A stretch of DNA of 64,000 bases from G001797105 sp964528155 (GCA_964528155.1 CAZGRL010000012.1:1-64000), one strand, 5' to 3'. Numbered from the stretch's first letter, positions 17,420 to 26,739 are shown. Made by a program: numbers and translations. The notes: generated from the sequence alone by a model not told the origin.

Positions 17420-18694
17420 TTGCGATTGCTGTTCATCGCCGACGGGCGCAGTCCGATCGCCCAGAGTTGGATGGAGTACTTCGTCGAGAGTGATCACGAC
17501 GTCCACCTTCTTTCGACCTCACCTGTGTCGAATATGTCGGGTTTTGTCTCGGTCGATCACGTCAATGTCGCGTTCGGCAACTCTCATCTGGCCTCATCAT
17601 TGGCTTCAGATTCAGGCAACAGCGGTTCGGCCTCTCATGGCGGACCTGCCAAGATGTGTGTCCGTTCCGTCGCCCGCCATTGGCTCGGCCCATTCACCGT
17701 TGCCGGGGCGGCGCGCCGGACGCGCTCGCTGATTCAGCGGATACAGCCCGATCTGATCCACGCCCTGCGAATTCCTTTTGAGGGCATGCTCGCTGCAAGC
17801 GCCGGGTCTCAAACCACGTTGATCTTGTCCTCCTGGGGGAACGATTTCACGCTTCACGCACATTCTTCGCCGGGGATGGGCCGGTTGACCCGCCGCGCGC
17901 TTCAGCGGGCGAATGGTCTCATCACCGACTGCCAGAATGACGTCGGCAATGCCAGGGATTGGGGGTTCTCGCCGGAGAAAAAAACGCTTGTCGTTCCCGG
18001 CAATGGTGGTGTGCGGACCGACATTTTCCACTCCCATCACGTTGCACCGCCGTCGCCCCGATCCAGGATCTGGCTTGAATCAATCCCGGAGACATCGCCC
18101 GTCGTGATCAATCCGCGCGGCATTCGAAGCTACGTGCGCAATGACACATTCTTTGAAGCGGTGCCAGCGATCCTGGCTGAACTCCCGCAAACGGTCTTCC
18201 TTTGCCCCGGAATGGCAGGAGAGCCCGCGGCCGAAGCATGGCTGAGGCGGTTGGGCGTGGGCAGGGCCATACGCCTGCTGCCGCGCCTGCAAGCGGAGGA
18301 GATGGCGGCCATGTTTCGACGTGCCGACGTATCTGTTTCGCCCAGCGAGCATGACGGGACGCCGAACACATTGCTTGAGGCTATGGCCTGCGGATGCTTC
18401 CCTGTGGCAGGCGATCTGGTCTCCATCCGGGAGTGGATCGAACCGGGAGGGAACGGTCTGTTGATCGATCCAGCCCGGCCGGAAAGCCTCGCCCAGGCGG
18501 TCCTCGAAGCGCTTGGGGCACCATCGCTGCGAGTGCGGGCAGCAGAGGTGAACATCCGACTTGTGTTGGATTGGGCCAACTACACAGATGGGATGTCGAA
18601 GGCTGAGGGCTTCTATCGCGACGTCGTGCGGCGGACGACGCGGAGCCAGGGCGATAGCCGGCGTGCTGAGCGCCGCACCCCCGCGATGCTATAA
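17420..18694 (+). CDS. GT4-type glycosyltransferase
   Basis: 424 residues, GT-B fold. The start is a TTG (MRLLFIADGRSPIAQSWMEY) one base after the previous stop. DLIHALRIPFEG and SSWGNDFTLHAH mark the acceptor side; SPSEHDGTPNTLLEAMACG is the C-terminal donor-binding motif. The C-terminal tail is Arg-rich (RRTTRSQGDSRRAERRTP), a pattern often seen where such enzymes touch the membrane. The stop codon lies inside a promoter-like TGCTATAAT that serves the next gene. Confidence 0.88.
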   Translation: MRLLFIADGRSPIAQSWMEYFVESDHDVHLLSTSPVSNMSGFVSVDHVNVAFGNSHLASSLASDSGNSGSASHGGPAKMCVRSVARHWLGPFTVAGAARRTRSLIQRIQPDLIHALRIPFEGMLAASAGSQTTLILSSWGNDFTLHAHSSPGMGRLTRRALQRANGLITDCQNDVGNARDWGFSPEKKTLVVPGNGGVRTDIFHSHHVAPPSPRSRIWLESIPETSPVVINPRGIRSYVRNDTFFEAVPAILAELPQTVFLCPGMAGEPAAEAWLRRLGVGRAIRLLPRLQAEEMAAMFRRADVSVSPSEHDGTPNTLLEAMACGCFPVAGDLVSIREWIEPGGNGLLIDPARPESLAQAVLEALGAPSLRVRAAEVNIRLVLDWANYTDGMSKAEGFYRDVVRRTTRSQGDSRRAERRTPAML

Positions 18695-18695
18695 T
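18687..18695 (+). promoter_or_regulatory. Extended -10 promoter inside the end of a glycosyltransferase gene
   Basis: TGCTATAAT, a perfect extended -10, overlaps the stop of the preceding gene and lies about 75 bases before the bi-domain oxidoreductase. It may give the second half of the exopolysaccharide cluster its own transcript. Confidence 0.55.
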
Positions 18696-18770
18696 CCGCC
18701 GCACGGATCGATTTGAACCTGCTGTCCCCGCCGATTGGGAGATGAGGCGGCCGAAGAGCGGCCCTTGCCG

Positions 18771-20942
18771 ATGAAACAAGTCGTTCAGAACATGCGCTCA
18801 GGCCAGACGATGGTCATTGATGTGCCTGTGCCCAAGATTGGGCCAGGCATGGTCCTGGTTCGCACGGCGGCTTCCCTCGTCTCCGCAGGGACCGAGCGTC
18901 ATGCCGTTGCCTTCGCCTCCAAGGGCCTTGTCGGGAAGGCGCTCGCCCGGCCCGATCTTGTTCGTCAGGTCATCCGTAAGGCTCGTAGGGACGGTGTCCT
19001 GACCGCGGTCGAAGCCGCCAGGAACCGGCTCGACCGACCGCTCCCCCTGGGCTACTCCTCGGCCGGTACAGTAGTCGAAGTGGGCAAGGAGGTGAGTGGT
19101 GTCCGGACGGGCGATCGTGTAGCTTGCGCAGGCGGTGGTTACGCCGTTCATGCTGAGTTCTCCCTGGTTCCGCGGAACCTGATCGCGCGCCTCCCGCGCA
19201 AAGTCGACTTCGAATCCGGAGCGTTCGCCACATTGGGGGCAATCGCGCTTCACGGCTTCCGCCTGGGAGCGGCGCAGATCGGCGAGCGTGTTGGTGTGAT
19301 CGGATTGGGCGTCATCGGGTTGCTGGCGATAGCAATTGCCAAGGCGGCCGGGTGTGAGGTCTTTGGCGTCGACCTTGATCCTGGGCGGGTCAAGCGGGCT
19401 CGCAAGATGGGAGCCCGGGCTGTGTTGCGAGACGAGGCGGAGGCGGCGGCGGAAGCCTTCACCCGTGGGGCCGGGCTCGACGCGATCTTGATTTGCGCCG
19501 ACACGCCATCCAACGATGCTGTCGAGTTGGCAGGAGCGATCGCTCGCGAGAAGGCCAGAATCGTCGCCGTCGGCCTGGTCGGCACCGAGTTGCCGCGTCC
19601 CATGTACTACGCCAAGGAGTTGTCCTTCGTCGTCTCTCGTTCGTACGGACCGGGGCGCTACGACCCGGCGTACGAAGAGCGCGGCGTCGACTATCCCCTT
19701 GGATATGTCCGCTGGACCGAAGGTCGCAACCTGGAAGGCTTTGTTCGGATGATGGAAGACGGAGTGGTGGATGTCCGACCACTGATCACCCATCGCTTTC
19801 CAATTGCCATGGCAGACCAGGCTTACCATCTGATACGGGGTGAGGCGGATGAACCATATTTGGGTGTGCTGCTGACGTACGAAGGCTCGCGCCAGGACGG
19901 CATGCCGGGGAGCCGGGTGGAGGTGACGACCCGGGAGACGGAACCGACGGCGTCGGTGGGATTGGGTGTGTTGGGAGCGGGCAACTTCGCCAATGCGGTG
20001 CTCTTGCCGTTGCTGCGTCGGGTGCCGTCGGTCGAATGCGTGGGAATCGCCTCTGCCGGGGGAGTCTCCGGCGTCAGCGCCGCCCGTAAGTTCGGGTTCC
20101 GCTACGCCACGACGGATGAAGCCCAGATTCTCGACGACCCTCAGATCAATACTGTCGCCGTCCTCACGCGTCACAATCAGCATGCGCGGCAAACCGTCGA
20201 GGCGCTCAAGGCTGGTAAGCACGTCTTCTGCGAAAAGCCGCTGGCACTGAATTGGGAGGAGCTGGAGTCCGTCGCCAAGGCGCTGCGACGAAGCGGTCGG
20301 ACGCTGATGGTGGGCTTCAACCGACGCTTCGCTCCCATGACTGCACGCCTAGGCGAAGCGATGGAAGGTGCTGGCGAACCGCTCGTCATGCACTATCGAG
20401 TGAACGCCGGATATCTGCCACCTTCTCACTGGGTTCACGATCCCGAACTGGGAGGCGGACGCATCCTGGGTGAGGTATGTCACTTCATCGACCTGTTGAC
20501 TTTCCTGGCAGGTGGCCCGCCGATCCGTGTGTCCGCAAACGGCCTGCAGGACGGGGACCGCTATCGGGATGACAATGTTGTGATCAACCTGAGCTTCCCC
20601 GACGGATCGATCGGCGCGGTCACATACGTGGCCAGCGGATCCCAGAGTGGTTCCAAAGAGCGTCTGGAGGTCTTCGGCGGGGGAAGGACCGCGGTGCTGG
20701 AGGATTTCCGTCGACTAGAGGCCGATGCTGATGGCAGACGTCGCGTTTGGCGCGATCGCCTTCGGCAGGACAAGGGACATTTCGGCGAGTGGTTGGCTTT
20801 CACTGAAAGCATCACCGCGGGCGGCCCACCGCCTATTCCCTATGAGCAACTGTTCGGCGTCAGCCTGGCTACCCTGGCCGCCATAGAATCACTCCACTCC
20901 GGGAAACCGGTGGAAATCGCGCCGATTTCTCTTGGCGAATGA
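18771..20942 (+). CDS. Bi-domain oxidoreductase: medium-chain dehydrogenase fused to Gfo/Idh/MocA domain
   Basis: 723 residues from the ATG at 18771. The N-terminal half (about 1-345) is a medium-chain dehydrogenase: GYSSAGTVVEVGKEVSGV, GDRVACAGGGYAVHAEF and the NAD motif GVIGLGVIGLLAIAIAKAAG. The usual catalytic-zinc Cys is not obvious. The C-terminal half (about 385-723) is a Gfo/Idh/MocA sugar oxidoreductase with LGVLGAGNFANAVLLP, VFCEKPLAL and GGGRILGEVCHFIDLL. This fusion is regularly found next to heparinase-like genes in exopolysaccharide clusters. It probably oxidises and epimerises a sugar, but the substrate is unknown. It overlaps the heparinase-like gene by four bases. Confidence 0.9.
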   Translation: MKQVVQNMRSGQTMVIDVPVPKIGPGMVLVRTAASLVSAGTERHAVAFASKGLVGKALARPDLVRQVIRKARRDGVLTAVEAARNRLDRPLPLGYSSAGTVVEVGKEVSGVRTGDRVACAGGGYAVHAEFSLVPRNLIARLPRKVDFESGAFATLGAIALHGFRLGAAQIGERVGVIGLGVIGLLAIAIAKAAGCEVFGVDLDPGRVKRARKMGARAVLRDEAEAAAEAFTRGAGLDAILICADTPSNDAVELAGAIAREKARIVAVGLVGTELPRPMYYAKELSFVVSRSYGPGRYDPAYEERGVDYPLGYVRWTEGRNLEGFVRMMEDGVVDVRPLITHRFPIAMADQAYHLIRGEADEPYLGVLLTYEGSRQDGMPGSRVEVTTRETEPTASVGLGVLGAGNFANAVLLPLLRRVPSVECVGIASAGGVSGVSAARKFGFRYATTDEAQILDDPQINTVAVLTRHNQHARQTVEALKAGKHVFCEKPLALNWEELESVAKALRRSGRTLMVGFNRRFAPMTARLGEAMEGAGEPLVMHYRVNAGYLPPSHWVHDPELGGGRILGEVCHFIDLLTFLAGGPPIRVSANGLQDGDRYRDDNVVINLSFPDGSIGAVTYVASGSQSGSKERLEVFGGGRTAVLEDFRRLEADADGRRRVWRDRLRQDKGHFGEWLAFTESITAGGPPPIPYEQLFGVSLATLAAIESLHSGKPVEIAPISLGE

Positions 20943-23140
20943 CCCCTGCATATGACGGCCCCGGCGGCCGCTCTAATTCAGCGACCTTCCTTCGGGCGGC
21001 ATTAGAGCTCGGGCCTACTCCTCTTGCGCTCTACGCGGCCTATCGCTTCTCCGTCGCAAGCGGTATGGCGAAGAGATGGACCCTCCCGTCTCGTTGGGGA
21101 GCGCGTCCGGCGAGTTCGTGGTTAAGGCGCGGCGTTCCCACTGATCCCCAGGGCTATCTCGATTATCGCCGTTCGCATTTGGGTCAATTCATGTTCGACC
21201 CCGGTGAGGACCTCGCGCCACGTCTGCGCGATGTAGTTGGCGACTCGAAGACGGTGCTGCCAGAGGCCGATGGAGTGCTGGAAGGGACGTTTCGGCTGTT
21301 CGGCGTGCATGAAGCTCAATTGGGGTTCCCGCCTGACTGGGCGATCCCGGCCGACCTCGAAGGCGCCGAGGGGCAGCCGCGGATTGATCTGCAAAGACAC
21401 TGGACCATGGCCGATCGGCTCCTCGAGCAAATCGATGTCAAGCTTGTCTGGGAGGTCTCACGTTTTAGCTGGGTCTTTCCACTGGTGCGCGCCGCACGAA
21501 TCAGCGGTGTGAAGCGATATGCAGATGGCTTATGGACCCTTCTGCAATCCTGGATGGATGCCAACCAGCCCAATTGCGGCGTGAACTGGAGTTCGGGACA
21601 GGAAGTGGCTCTGCGCTTGATGGCGGTCGTCTTCGCTGCCTATGGCATGGCGCCTTTTTGGTCTGATCCTCCTGAGCGCATGCTCGAATTAGCCGAGTTT
21701 ATCGCGGTCCACGCCGCCCGTATCCCGCCGACCATGGTCTATGCCAGAGCTCAGGGGAATAACCATCTGATCACGGAGGCAGCGGCCCTGTACACGACGG
21801 GAGTGCTCTTTCCCGAACTGCGGCAATCTCGTCGCTGGCGCCGGATCGGACGGACATGGTTGGTGCGCGCCCTCAGACGGCAGATCTTCGATGACGGGGG
21901 CTACATCCAGCACTCGGCCAACTATCACAGGTTGGCTCTTCAGGTCGCGATGTGGGCCGGGAGACTTGGCTCGCTCAATCAAGATCCACTTCCCGATGAT
22001 TGTAAGAAGGCATTGGCCCGATCGGTGGCTTGCCTGGAAGCCCTTGTTGACCCGAAGAGTGGAGAGGTGCCGAACTTCGGTCCGAACGATGGGGCGCACT
22101 TCCTGCCGCTGACCAGCCAGCCATACACGGACTACCGGCCGGTGGTACAGGCAGCCTCCCTCGCGTTCCGAGAGCGTGCGGTCTACTCCCGGGGCCCGTG
22201 GGATGAGCTATCCATATGGCTTGGCTTGATCCCAAGGTCTTCTATATCGGGGGCATCGACTTCTCCGGTCGGTGATGAGTTTCCTGAGGCGGGTCTGTAC
22301 TACATACGCGGCGCGCGCACGAGGGCGATGATCCGATGTGTGAGGTTCACGTCCCGGCCCGGGCATTCGGACCAGCTTCATTTTGATCTCTGGCGAGACG
22401 GGCGCAATGTGGCCCGTGATCCCGGCACCTATCGCTACAAGGCCGAGCCGCCCTGGGATAATTCTCTTGCACAGGCGCGGGTCCACAACACCGTCACACT
22501 CGCAGGCATGGAGCCGATGCAGCGGGCGGGCCGCTTCCTTTGGCTGGATTGGGATCAGGGCCGATCACTCGGCCGCTGGCGAACGCCGGATGGGCAGTTG
22601 GAGGTGTTCGCAGCCAAGCGGGGAGGCTATCGGGGCGTGGGGCTATCCCATGTACGCACCGTTGTGCGGGCTGGCGACGACCTGTGGCTGGTTGTCGACG
22701 ACCTCACGCGCCGACCTGGCACTAGCGGTAGCGACATGACCCTCCCGCCAGTGGCTGTGGCGGCGTGGAATCTCCCAGACTGGCTTTTCGCCCTCGACGG
22801 CCGAGTACTAAACCTTGAGGTACCGGGGGAGGCCCTTCCGCTTCGGGTCGAGCCCTCCGCTGGAAAGGCCGGGCTCTACCGCGCCGGCCAACTCGTCGCA
22901 GGGACAGAAGTTCAACCCGGGCTGGCAATATGGGGCTGGTGGTCCATGACTTACGGGCACAAGCAGCCGAGCCTGTTCCTGGCCGTGGAGATCGGGGGCG
23001 GTCTGCCGCTACGGCTGAGCACATGGTGGTGTTTCGGAGGCTCAGCCCCGACGGCCCTCAAAGTCGGCTGGGCCGACCCGGCACCGGAGGGGCCGTCGAT
23101 CGCCTGGCTGAGCCACGCCGGTCGGCGGCTGGAGCTGTAG
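20939..23140 (+). CDS. Heparinase II/III-like protein
   Basis: 733 residues, the alginate-lyase/heparinase II/III architecture. The first part (about 60-410) is an alpha/alpha toroid, with GVNWSSGQEVALRLMAV and GNNHLITEAAALYTTGVLFPEL. The second (about 440-720) is a beta-sandwich with the family block GHSDQLHFDLWRDGRNVARD and a DNSLAQARVHNTVTL segment. Family members cleave uronate-containing glycans by beta-elimination, which fits a polymer containing ManNAcA made by the upstream genes. It has no signal peptide, so its place of action is unclear; in such clusters these proteins may modify rather than degrade. ATGA overlap couples it to the oxidoreductase. Confidence 0.9.
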   Translation: MTPAYDGPGGRSNSATFLRAALELGPTPLALYAAYRFSVASGMAKRWTLPSRWGARPASSWLRRGVPTDPQGYLDYRRSHLGQFMFDPGEDLAPRLRDVVGDSKTVLPEADGVLEGTFRLFGVHEAQLGFPPDWAIPADLEGAEGQPRIDLQRHWTMADRLLEQIDVKLVWEVSRFSWVFPLVRAARISGVKRYADGLWTLLQSWMDANQPNCGVNWSSGQEVALRLMAVVFAAYGMAPFWSDPPERMLELAEFIAVHAARIPPTMVYARAQGNNHLITEAAALYTTGVLFPELRQSRRWRRIGRTWLVRALRRQIFDDGGYIQHSANYHRLALQVAMWAGRLGSLNQDPLPDDCKKALARSVACLEALVDPKSGEVPNFGPNDGAHFLPLTSQPYTDYRPVVQAASLAFRERAVYSRGPWDELSIWLGLIPRSSISGASTSPVGDEFPEAGLYYIRGARTRAMIRCVRFTSRPGHSDQLHFDLWRDGRNVARDPGTYRYKAEPPWDNSLAQARVHNTVTLAGMEPMQRAGRFLWLDWDQGRSLGRWRTPDGQLEVFAAKRGGYRGVGLSHVRTVVRAGDDLWLVVDDLTRRPGTSGSDMTLPPVAVAAWNLPDWLFALDGRVLNLEVPGEALPLRVEPSAGKAGLYRAGQLVAGTEVQPGLAIWGWWSMTYGHKQPSLFLAVEIGGGLPLRLSTWWCFGGSAPTALKVGWADPAPEGPSIAWLSHAGRRLEL

Positions 23141-23141
23141 C

Positions 23142-24407
23142 GTGCACATCCTTCTCATCCATCAGGCATTTGCTACCATGAAGGAGCCTGGGGGAACCCG
23201 TCATTATGAGCTTTCCCGCTACCTGGCGGATCGAGGTCACCGGGTCACGGTCCTGGCGGGGCAGGTGAGCTACCTGACAGGCGAACGAGGGAGTCGCACA
23301 GGGTGGGTGTTCAAGGAACCTGCGGAGGACGGCCTCGAGATCTGGCGATGCTTCAGCCTTCCGGGTTGGCATCGATCGTTCGTATCGCGCACCCTGAGCT
23401 TCCTCAGCTTCTCCGTCTCTTCTTTCCTCATCGGACTGCGCGTCGCAGACGTCAACCTGGTGTGGGGGACGTCGCCGCCAATCCTGCAGGGCGCCACCGC
23501 GCTGGTGCTGGCCAGGTTGAAGCGAGCGAAATTCCTCTTCGAAGTGCGAGATCTCTGGCCAAGGTTTGCCGTCGCTGTAGGGGTGCTCAGCAACCCGGTG
23601 CTGATCCGGGCCTCGGAATGGCTGGAGAGTGTTCTGTATAGAAAGGCCGATCGGGTTGTAGTGAATTCTCCGGGGTTCATCGAGCACGTCAAGGGACGTG
23701 GTGCCCGGAGTATCGACCTCGTCCCGAACGCGGTCGACATCGGGATGTTCGATGCGAAAGCGACCGGCTCGACCTACCGACGGGCTCACGGGTTGGAAGG
23801 TAAGTTCGTGGTGATGTACGCGGGCGCCCACGGAATGTCGAACGACTTGCGGGTCGTTCTCCAAGCCGCCCGTCGGTTGGAACGCCATGACGGCATCGTT
23901 TTTATCCTTGTAGGAGACGGGAAAGAGAAGCCGGCCCTCCAGGCTGAAGCAGAACGCTTGGGGTTGAAGAACCTGAAGTTCATGCCGCCTGTCTCGAAGT
24001 CCGAGATGCCGCATGTTCTGGCGGCCGCCGACGCCTGCATCGCCATCCTGAAGCCTCTGAATGTGTATAAGACAACCTACCCGAACAAGGTTTTCGACTA
24101 CATGGCTGCCGCCAGGCCTGTGATCCTGGCCATCGACGGGGCCATCCGGAAGGTGGTCGACGACGCCGGGGCTGGGCTGTTTTGCTCACCGGGAGACCCG
24201 GAAGCCCTGGCGCAGGCGGTCCTTGAACTCGTGTTCGACCGCAGGCGGGGCGAAGGGATGGGCAAAGCAGGCCGGGCCTACGTGGAGGCCCACTTCGACA
24301 GGCCCTCGATGGTGGACAGAATGGAGAAGGCCATGTTGGCCGCTCTCGACGACACGCCCGCGACGGAGGGCAGTGAGCAGGTGGACCCAACCGGGGAGAC
24401 GCCGTGA
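23142..24407 (+). CDS. GT4-type glycosyltransferase (WbuB-like)
   Basis: 421 residues, starting at a GTG one base after the heparinase-like stop. The N-terminal domain holds HILLIHQAFATMKEPGGTRHYEL, typical of WbuB/L-fucosamine-type transferases, then FEVRDLWPRFAVAVG. The C-terminal domain has VVMYAGAHGMSNDLRVVL and YPNKVFDYMAAARPVILAIDG. It likely transfers an N-acetyl amino sugar to a lipid-linked precursor. It overlaps the initiating transferase gene by four bases, a frequent pairing in O-antigen and capsule clusters. The exact sugar is unknown. Confidence 0.9.
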   Translation: MHILLIHQAFATMKEPGGTRHYELSRYLADRGHRVTVLAGQVSYLTGERGSRTGWVFKEPAEDGLEIWRCFSLPGWHRSFVSRTLSFLSFSVSSFLIGLRVADVNLVWGTSPPILQGATALVLARLKRAKFLFEVRDLWPRFAVAVGVLSNPVLIRASEWLESVLYRKADRVVVNSPGFIEHVKGRGARSIDLVPNAVDIGMFDAKATGSTYRRAHGLEGKFVVMYAGAHGMSNDLRVVLQAARRLERHDGIVFILVGDGKEKPALQAEAERLGLKNLKFMPPVSKSEMPHVLAAADACIAILKPLNVYKTTYPNKVFDYMAAARPVILAIDGAIRKVVDDAGAGLFCSPGDPEALAQAVLELVFDRRRGEGMGKAGRAYVEAHFDRPSMVDRMEKAMLAALDDTPATEGSEQVDPTGETP

Positions 24408-25024
24408 TGATCTCGGTCACCCCACGCCGCGTCCCTGCTGTCAAGCGGGCATTCGACCTGCTCCTGGTACTGCCAGGGCTGGTACTCTTGAGTCCGATCC
24501 TGGCACTGGTGGCGGTCCTCGTTTGGATCGGGATCGGACGTCCGGTGGTGTTCCGACAGACACGGGCGGGTCGGGCAGGGAAGCCTTTCGTCTCGTACAA
24601 GTTCAGAACGATGACAAACGAGCGAGACGAAAAGGGAGAGTTGCTGCCTGACGAGCAACGTCTCACAGGCCTTGGCCGGTTTTTGCGTTCGTTCAGCCTG
24701 GATGAGCTCCCTTCAATCTTGAACGTTCTCCGCGGGGAGATGAGTTTGGTCGGGCCACGGCCCTTGTACGTCAGGTATCTCGAGCGCTACTCGCCCGATC
24801 AAGCCCGCAGGCTTGAAGTTCTTCCTGGAATCACCGGTCTGGCCCAGATCAGCGGCCGGAATGCGCTCGCCTGGGAAGAGCGCTTCCGGCTTGATGTTTG
24901 GTACATCGACCATTGGTCACTCTGGCTCGACCTGAAGATCCTGTTGATCACTTTCTGGAAGGTCATACGGCGGGAAGCGATCTCTCAACCTGGTCACGCC
25001 ACAGCCGAAGAGTTCCAGGGCTAG
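24404..25024 (+). CDS. Undecaprenyl-phosphate sugar-1-phosphate transferase (PglC-like)
   Basis: Initiating enzyme of the exopolysaccharide repeat. It moves a sugar-1-phosphate from a nucleotide sugar onto undecaprenyl phosphate at the inner face of the membrane. 206 residues: one N-terminal membrane helix (about 20-45), then the catalytic core with FRQTRAGRAGKPFVSYKFRTM, the LDELPSILNVLRGEMSLVGP and RPL signature, and LPGITGLAQISGRN. It is the short monotopic form, without the extra N-terminal helices of WcaJ/WbaP. Sugar specificity is unknown. It is the last gene of the co-directional cluster; no flippase or polymerase gene is present in the window. Confidence 0.93.
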   Translation: MMISVTPRRVPAVKRAFDLLLVLPGLVLLSPILALVAVLVWIGIGRPVVFRQTRAGRAGKPFVSYKFRTMTNERDEKGELLPDEQRLTGLGRFLRSFSLDELPSILNVLRGEMSLVGPRPLYVRYLERYSPDQARRLEVLPGITGLAQISGRNALAWEERFRLDVWYIDHWSLWLDLKILLITFWKVIRREAISQPGHATAEEFQG

Positions 25025-25252
25025 GTTCATTCAGTGCGTCAGCGCAGGCTCTCGCCCCTGCTGCCTCCCTCTTCCAGTCATTGTCAGCTCTAGGCCCTGC
25101 CTGTCTTGCGTCGTCCGGGCAGGGGCTTGAGCGTGCAAGGGGGGCTGCAGGACCGTGTTTGGCCCTTCTTGCGCCGCAGGGCAAAGGAAGGTACCATTTT
25201 CGCCTTGGAGACAGAACCCGACCCATGAGTGCTTTACATAAGGAGGCAGTCG

Positions 25253-25435
25253 ATGAAGGAAGAGCTTGAGTTCTACGATGTGAAGTCACGGAGCAAGTTC
25301 AAGACGATGGACTGGCGCATTGAGACCAAGATGTCCAAGGGGCAGACACGCTACTTCGCCGTGGCGAAGTCGCCGATGGGCACCCATGAAGCATGGCGCA
25401 TCGTGAGCGCCGACTTCGCCAAGTCTCACAGCTGA
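25253..25435 (+). CDS. Small conserved-looking protein, unknown function
   Basis: 60 residues, rich in charged residues (KEELEFYDVKSRSKFKTMDW, then a central KGQTRYFAVAKSPMGTHEAWR). The composition suggests a small beta-rich domain, perhaps nucleic-acid or protein binding; no family is recognised. It is well supported as a gene: AGGAGG sits seven bases before the ATG (25241-25246) and a clear terminator follows at 25510. It stands alone between the exopolysaccharide cluster and the lipoyl-acyltransferase operon. Confidence 0.72.
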   Translation: MKEELEFYDVKSRSKFKTMDWRIETKMSKGQTRYFAVAKSPMGTHEAWRIVSADFAKSHS

Positions 25436-25509
25436 CCTCCATCGAACATCTCGCTCAACCCAGAACGTGAACTCGATTGAATAGTCTGGAGTGCGAGCTC
25501 CTTTGACGT

Positions 25510-25540
25510 GCCGCCCACATTTGTGGGCGGCTTTGCTTGT
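25510..25540 (+). terminator. Rho-independent terminator
   Basis: Perfect 10-bp stem GCCGCCCACA / TGTGGGCGGC with a 2-nt spacer, followed by TTTGCTTGT. It ends the transcript of the 60-residue protein. Confidence 0.85.
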
Positions 25541-25584
25541 GGGCCTGGCCGCCGTCGGAAGGTCGACTGCTCCAAGCTGGATCC

Positions 25585-25756
25585 TGCACGCTGCAAGCTT
25601 CAAGCAGCGTGGTCTCTGCGGTCCTGCCTGAACCGGGTCTGCCGTGGAGCTCCATAGGTGCAGCCAGGTCGTACCTGACTTGATCGGGCAAGGATCTTGT
25701 GTCGTGTGTCCTGTGTCCTGGGTCTTGTAGCTCACAGCTTGAAGCTTGGAGCCCAG
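25585..25756. repeat. Low-complexity CTTGTGTC / AAGCTTGAAGC repeat tract
   Basis: Two kinds of short unit: a palindromic GCTGCAAGCTTCAAGCAGC at about 25590 and a tract of CTTGTGTC/TGTGTCCTG followed by CACAGCTTGAAGCTT at about 25697-25747. Similar units recur at 28991-29040, with the GACACAAG units in the opposite orientation, beyond the other end of the lipoyl-acyltransferase operon. No gene is seen in this stretch. Confidence 0.6.
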
Positions 25757-25768
25757 GCTCTAGGCCGA

Positions 25769-25777
25769 TGGTATGAT
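25769..25777 (+). promoter_or_regulatory. Possible extended -10 promoter for the E1 operon
   Basis: TGGTATGAT (TG-N-TATGAT) lies about 40 bases before the E1 alpha start. No good -35 is seen. Confidence 0.4.
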
Positions 25778-25816
25778 ACCTGCGCAAGCCTGCCTTGACG
25801 CGCGGGTCCCCTACTG

Positions 25817-26734
25817 ATGCCCCAAGCCTTCACCGATCGCGAGCTCTACCGCCAGATGCAGCGCATCCGCCGTTTCGAAGAGACGGTGCTGGACGCCTTC
25901 CCACGGGGGCAGTTCTACGGCACGACCCATACTTATGTTGGGCAAGAAGCCAACGCCGTAGGCATCCTGGCGGGGATCGAGGAAGGCGACGTCGTCGTGA
26001 GCAATCACCGGTGTCATGGGCACTTTCTGGCCTACGGTGGATCGATGCACGCCCTTGCAGCAGAACTCATGGGCAAACAGACCGGCGTCTGCGGGGGCCG
26101 GAGCGGAAGCCAGCATATTCACTGGAAAGATTTCTACGCCAATGGAATCCTGGGGGGAACACTTCCTTTGGCGGTGGGGATGAGCCTGGCGGAGAAGTCG
26201 GCCGGGAGCGGACGGATCGTGATCGCCTTTCTGGGCGATGGAACGCTCGGCGAAGGGGTCACTTACGAGAGCCTGAACATGGCGGCGCTGTGGCACCTGC
26301 CGATCATGTTCGTGCTGGAGGACAACCGCTACGCACAATCCACCCCCGTGAGCCTCAATCTCGCCGGCGGGATGGCGGCCCGGTTCGCTGCGTTCGGCAT
26401 CCCGCACTCCGAAGCCGACACGACCGACGTTCAGGAGATTGGCGCGCTCGCGGGGCATGCATCTTCGCACCTCCGCACCTCCGGGGGGCCGTACGCAATC
26501 ATCCTGCACACTTATCGCTTCTCACCCCACTCCAAGGGGGATGACACGCGTGATCCAGCCGAGATCGCCCGCTTCCGGGAACGGGATCCTCTGCTCGTTC
26601 ATGGGAGCCGGCTGGACGCGACCAGCCTGAAGCAGGTGGATGAAGAGGTCGAGATCGAGGTGGCGGAGGCATTTCGCCAGGCCGGCGAAGATCCTTTCGC
26701 CGATCCGCGCAGTCTCACCGAGCCCCTGGGCTGA
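25817..26734 (+). CDS. Thiamine-diphosphate-dependent 2-oxoacid dehydrogenase E1, alpha subunit
   Basis: 305 residues, the PdhA/AcoA type. It decarboxylates a 2-oxoacid on thiamine diphosphate and, with the beta subunit, passes the acyl group to a lipoyl domain. The ThDP motif is complete: GDGTLGEGVTYESLNM through FVLEDN. The HRCHGHFLAYGG region and YRFSPHSKGDDTRD match the family's active-site His and regulatory loop. The substrate cannot be read from sequence. It lies five bases upstream of E1 beta. The third gene of the operon is not a normal E2 but a lipoyl/NeuD fusion, so this is unlikely to be the cell's housekeeping pyruvate dehydrogenase. Confidence 0.92.
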   Translation: MPQAFTDRELYRQMQRIRRFEETVLDAFPRGQFYGTTHTYVGQEANAVGILAGIEEGDVVVSNHRCHGHFLAYGGSMHALAAELMGKQTGVCGGRSGSQHIHWKDFYANGILGGTLPLAVGMSLAEKSAGSGRIVIAFLGDGTLGEGVTYESLNMAALWHLPIMFVLEDNRYAQSTPVSLNLAGGMAARFAAFGIPHSEADTTDVQEIGALAGHASSHLRTSGGPYAIILHTYRFSPHSKGDDTRDPAEIARFRERDPLLVHGSRLDATSLKQVDEEVEIEVAEAFRQAGEDPFADPRSLTEPLG

Positions 26735-26739
26735 CAGCA

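Noticed and set aside
18798..20222. A 474-codon open frame on the minus strand
   Set aside because: It is the antisense shadow of the bi-domain oxidoreductase, whose plus-strand domains are unmistakable.
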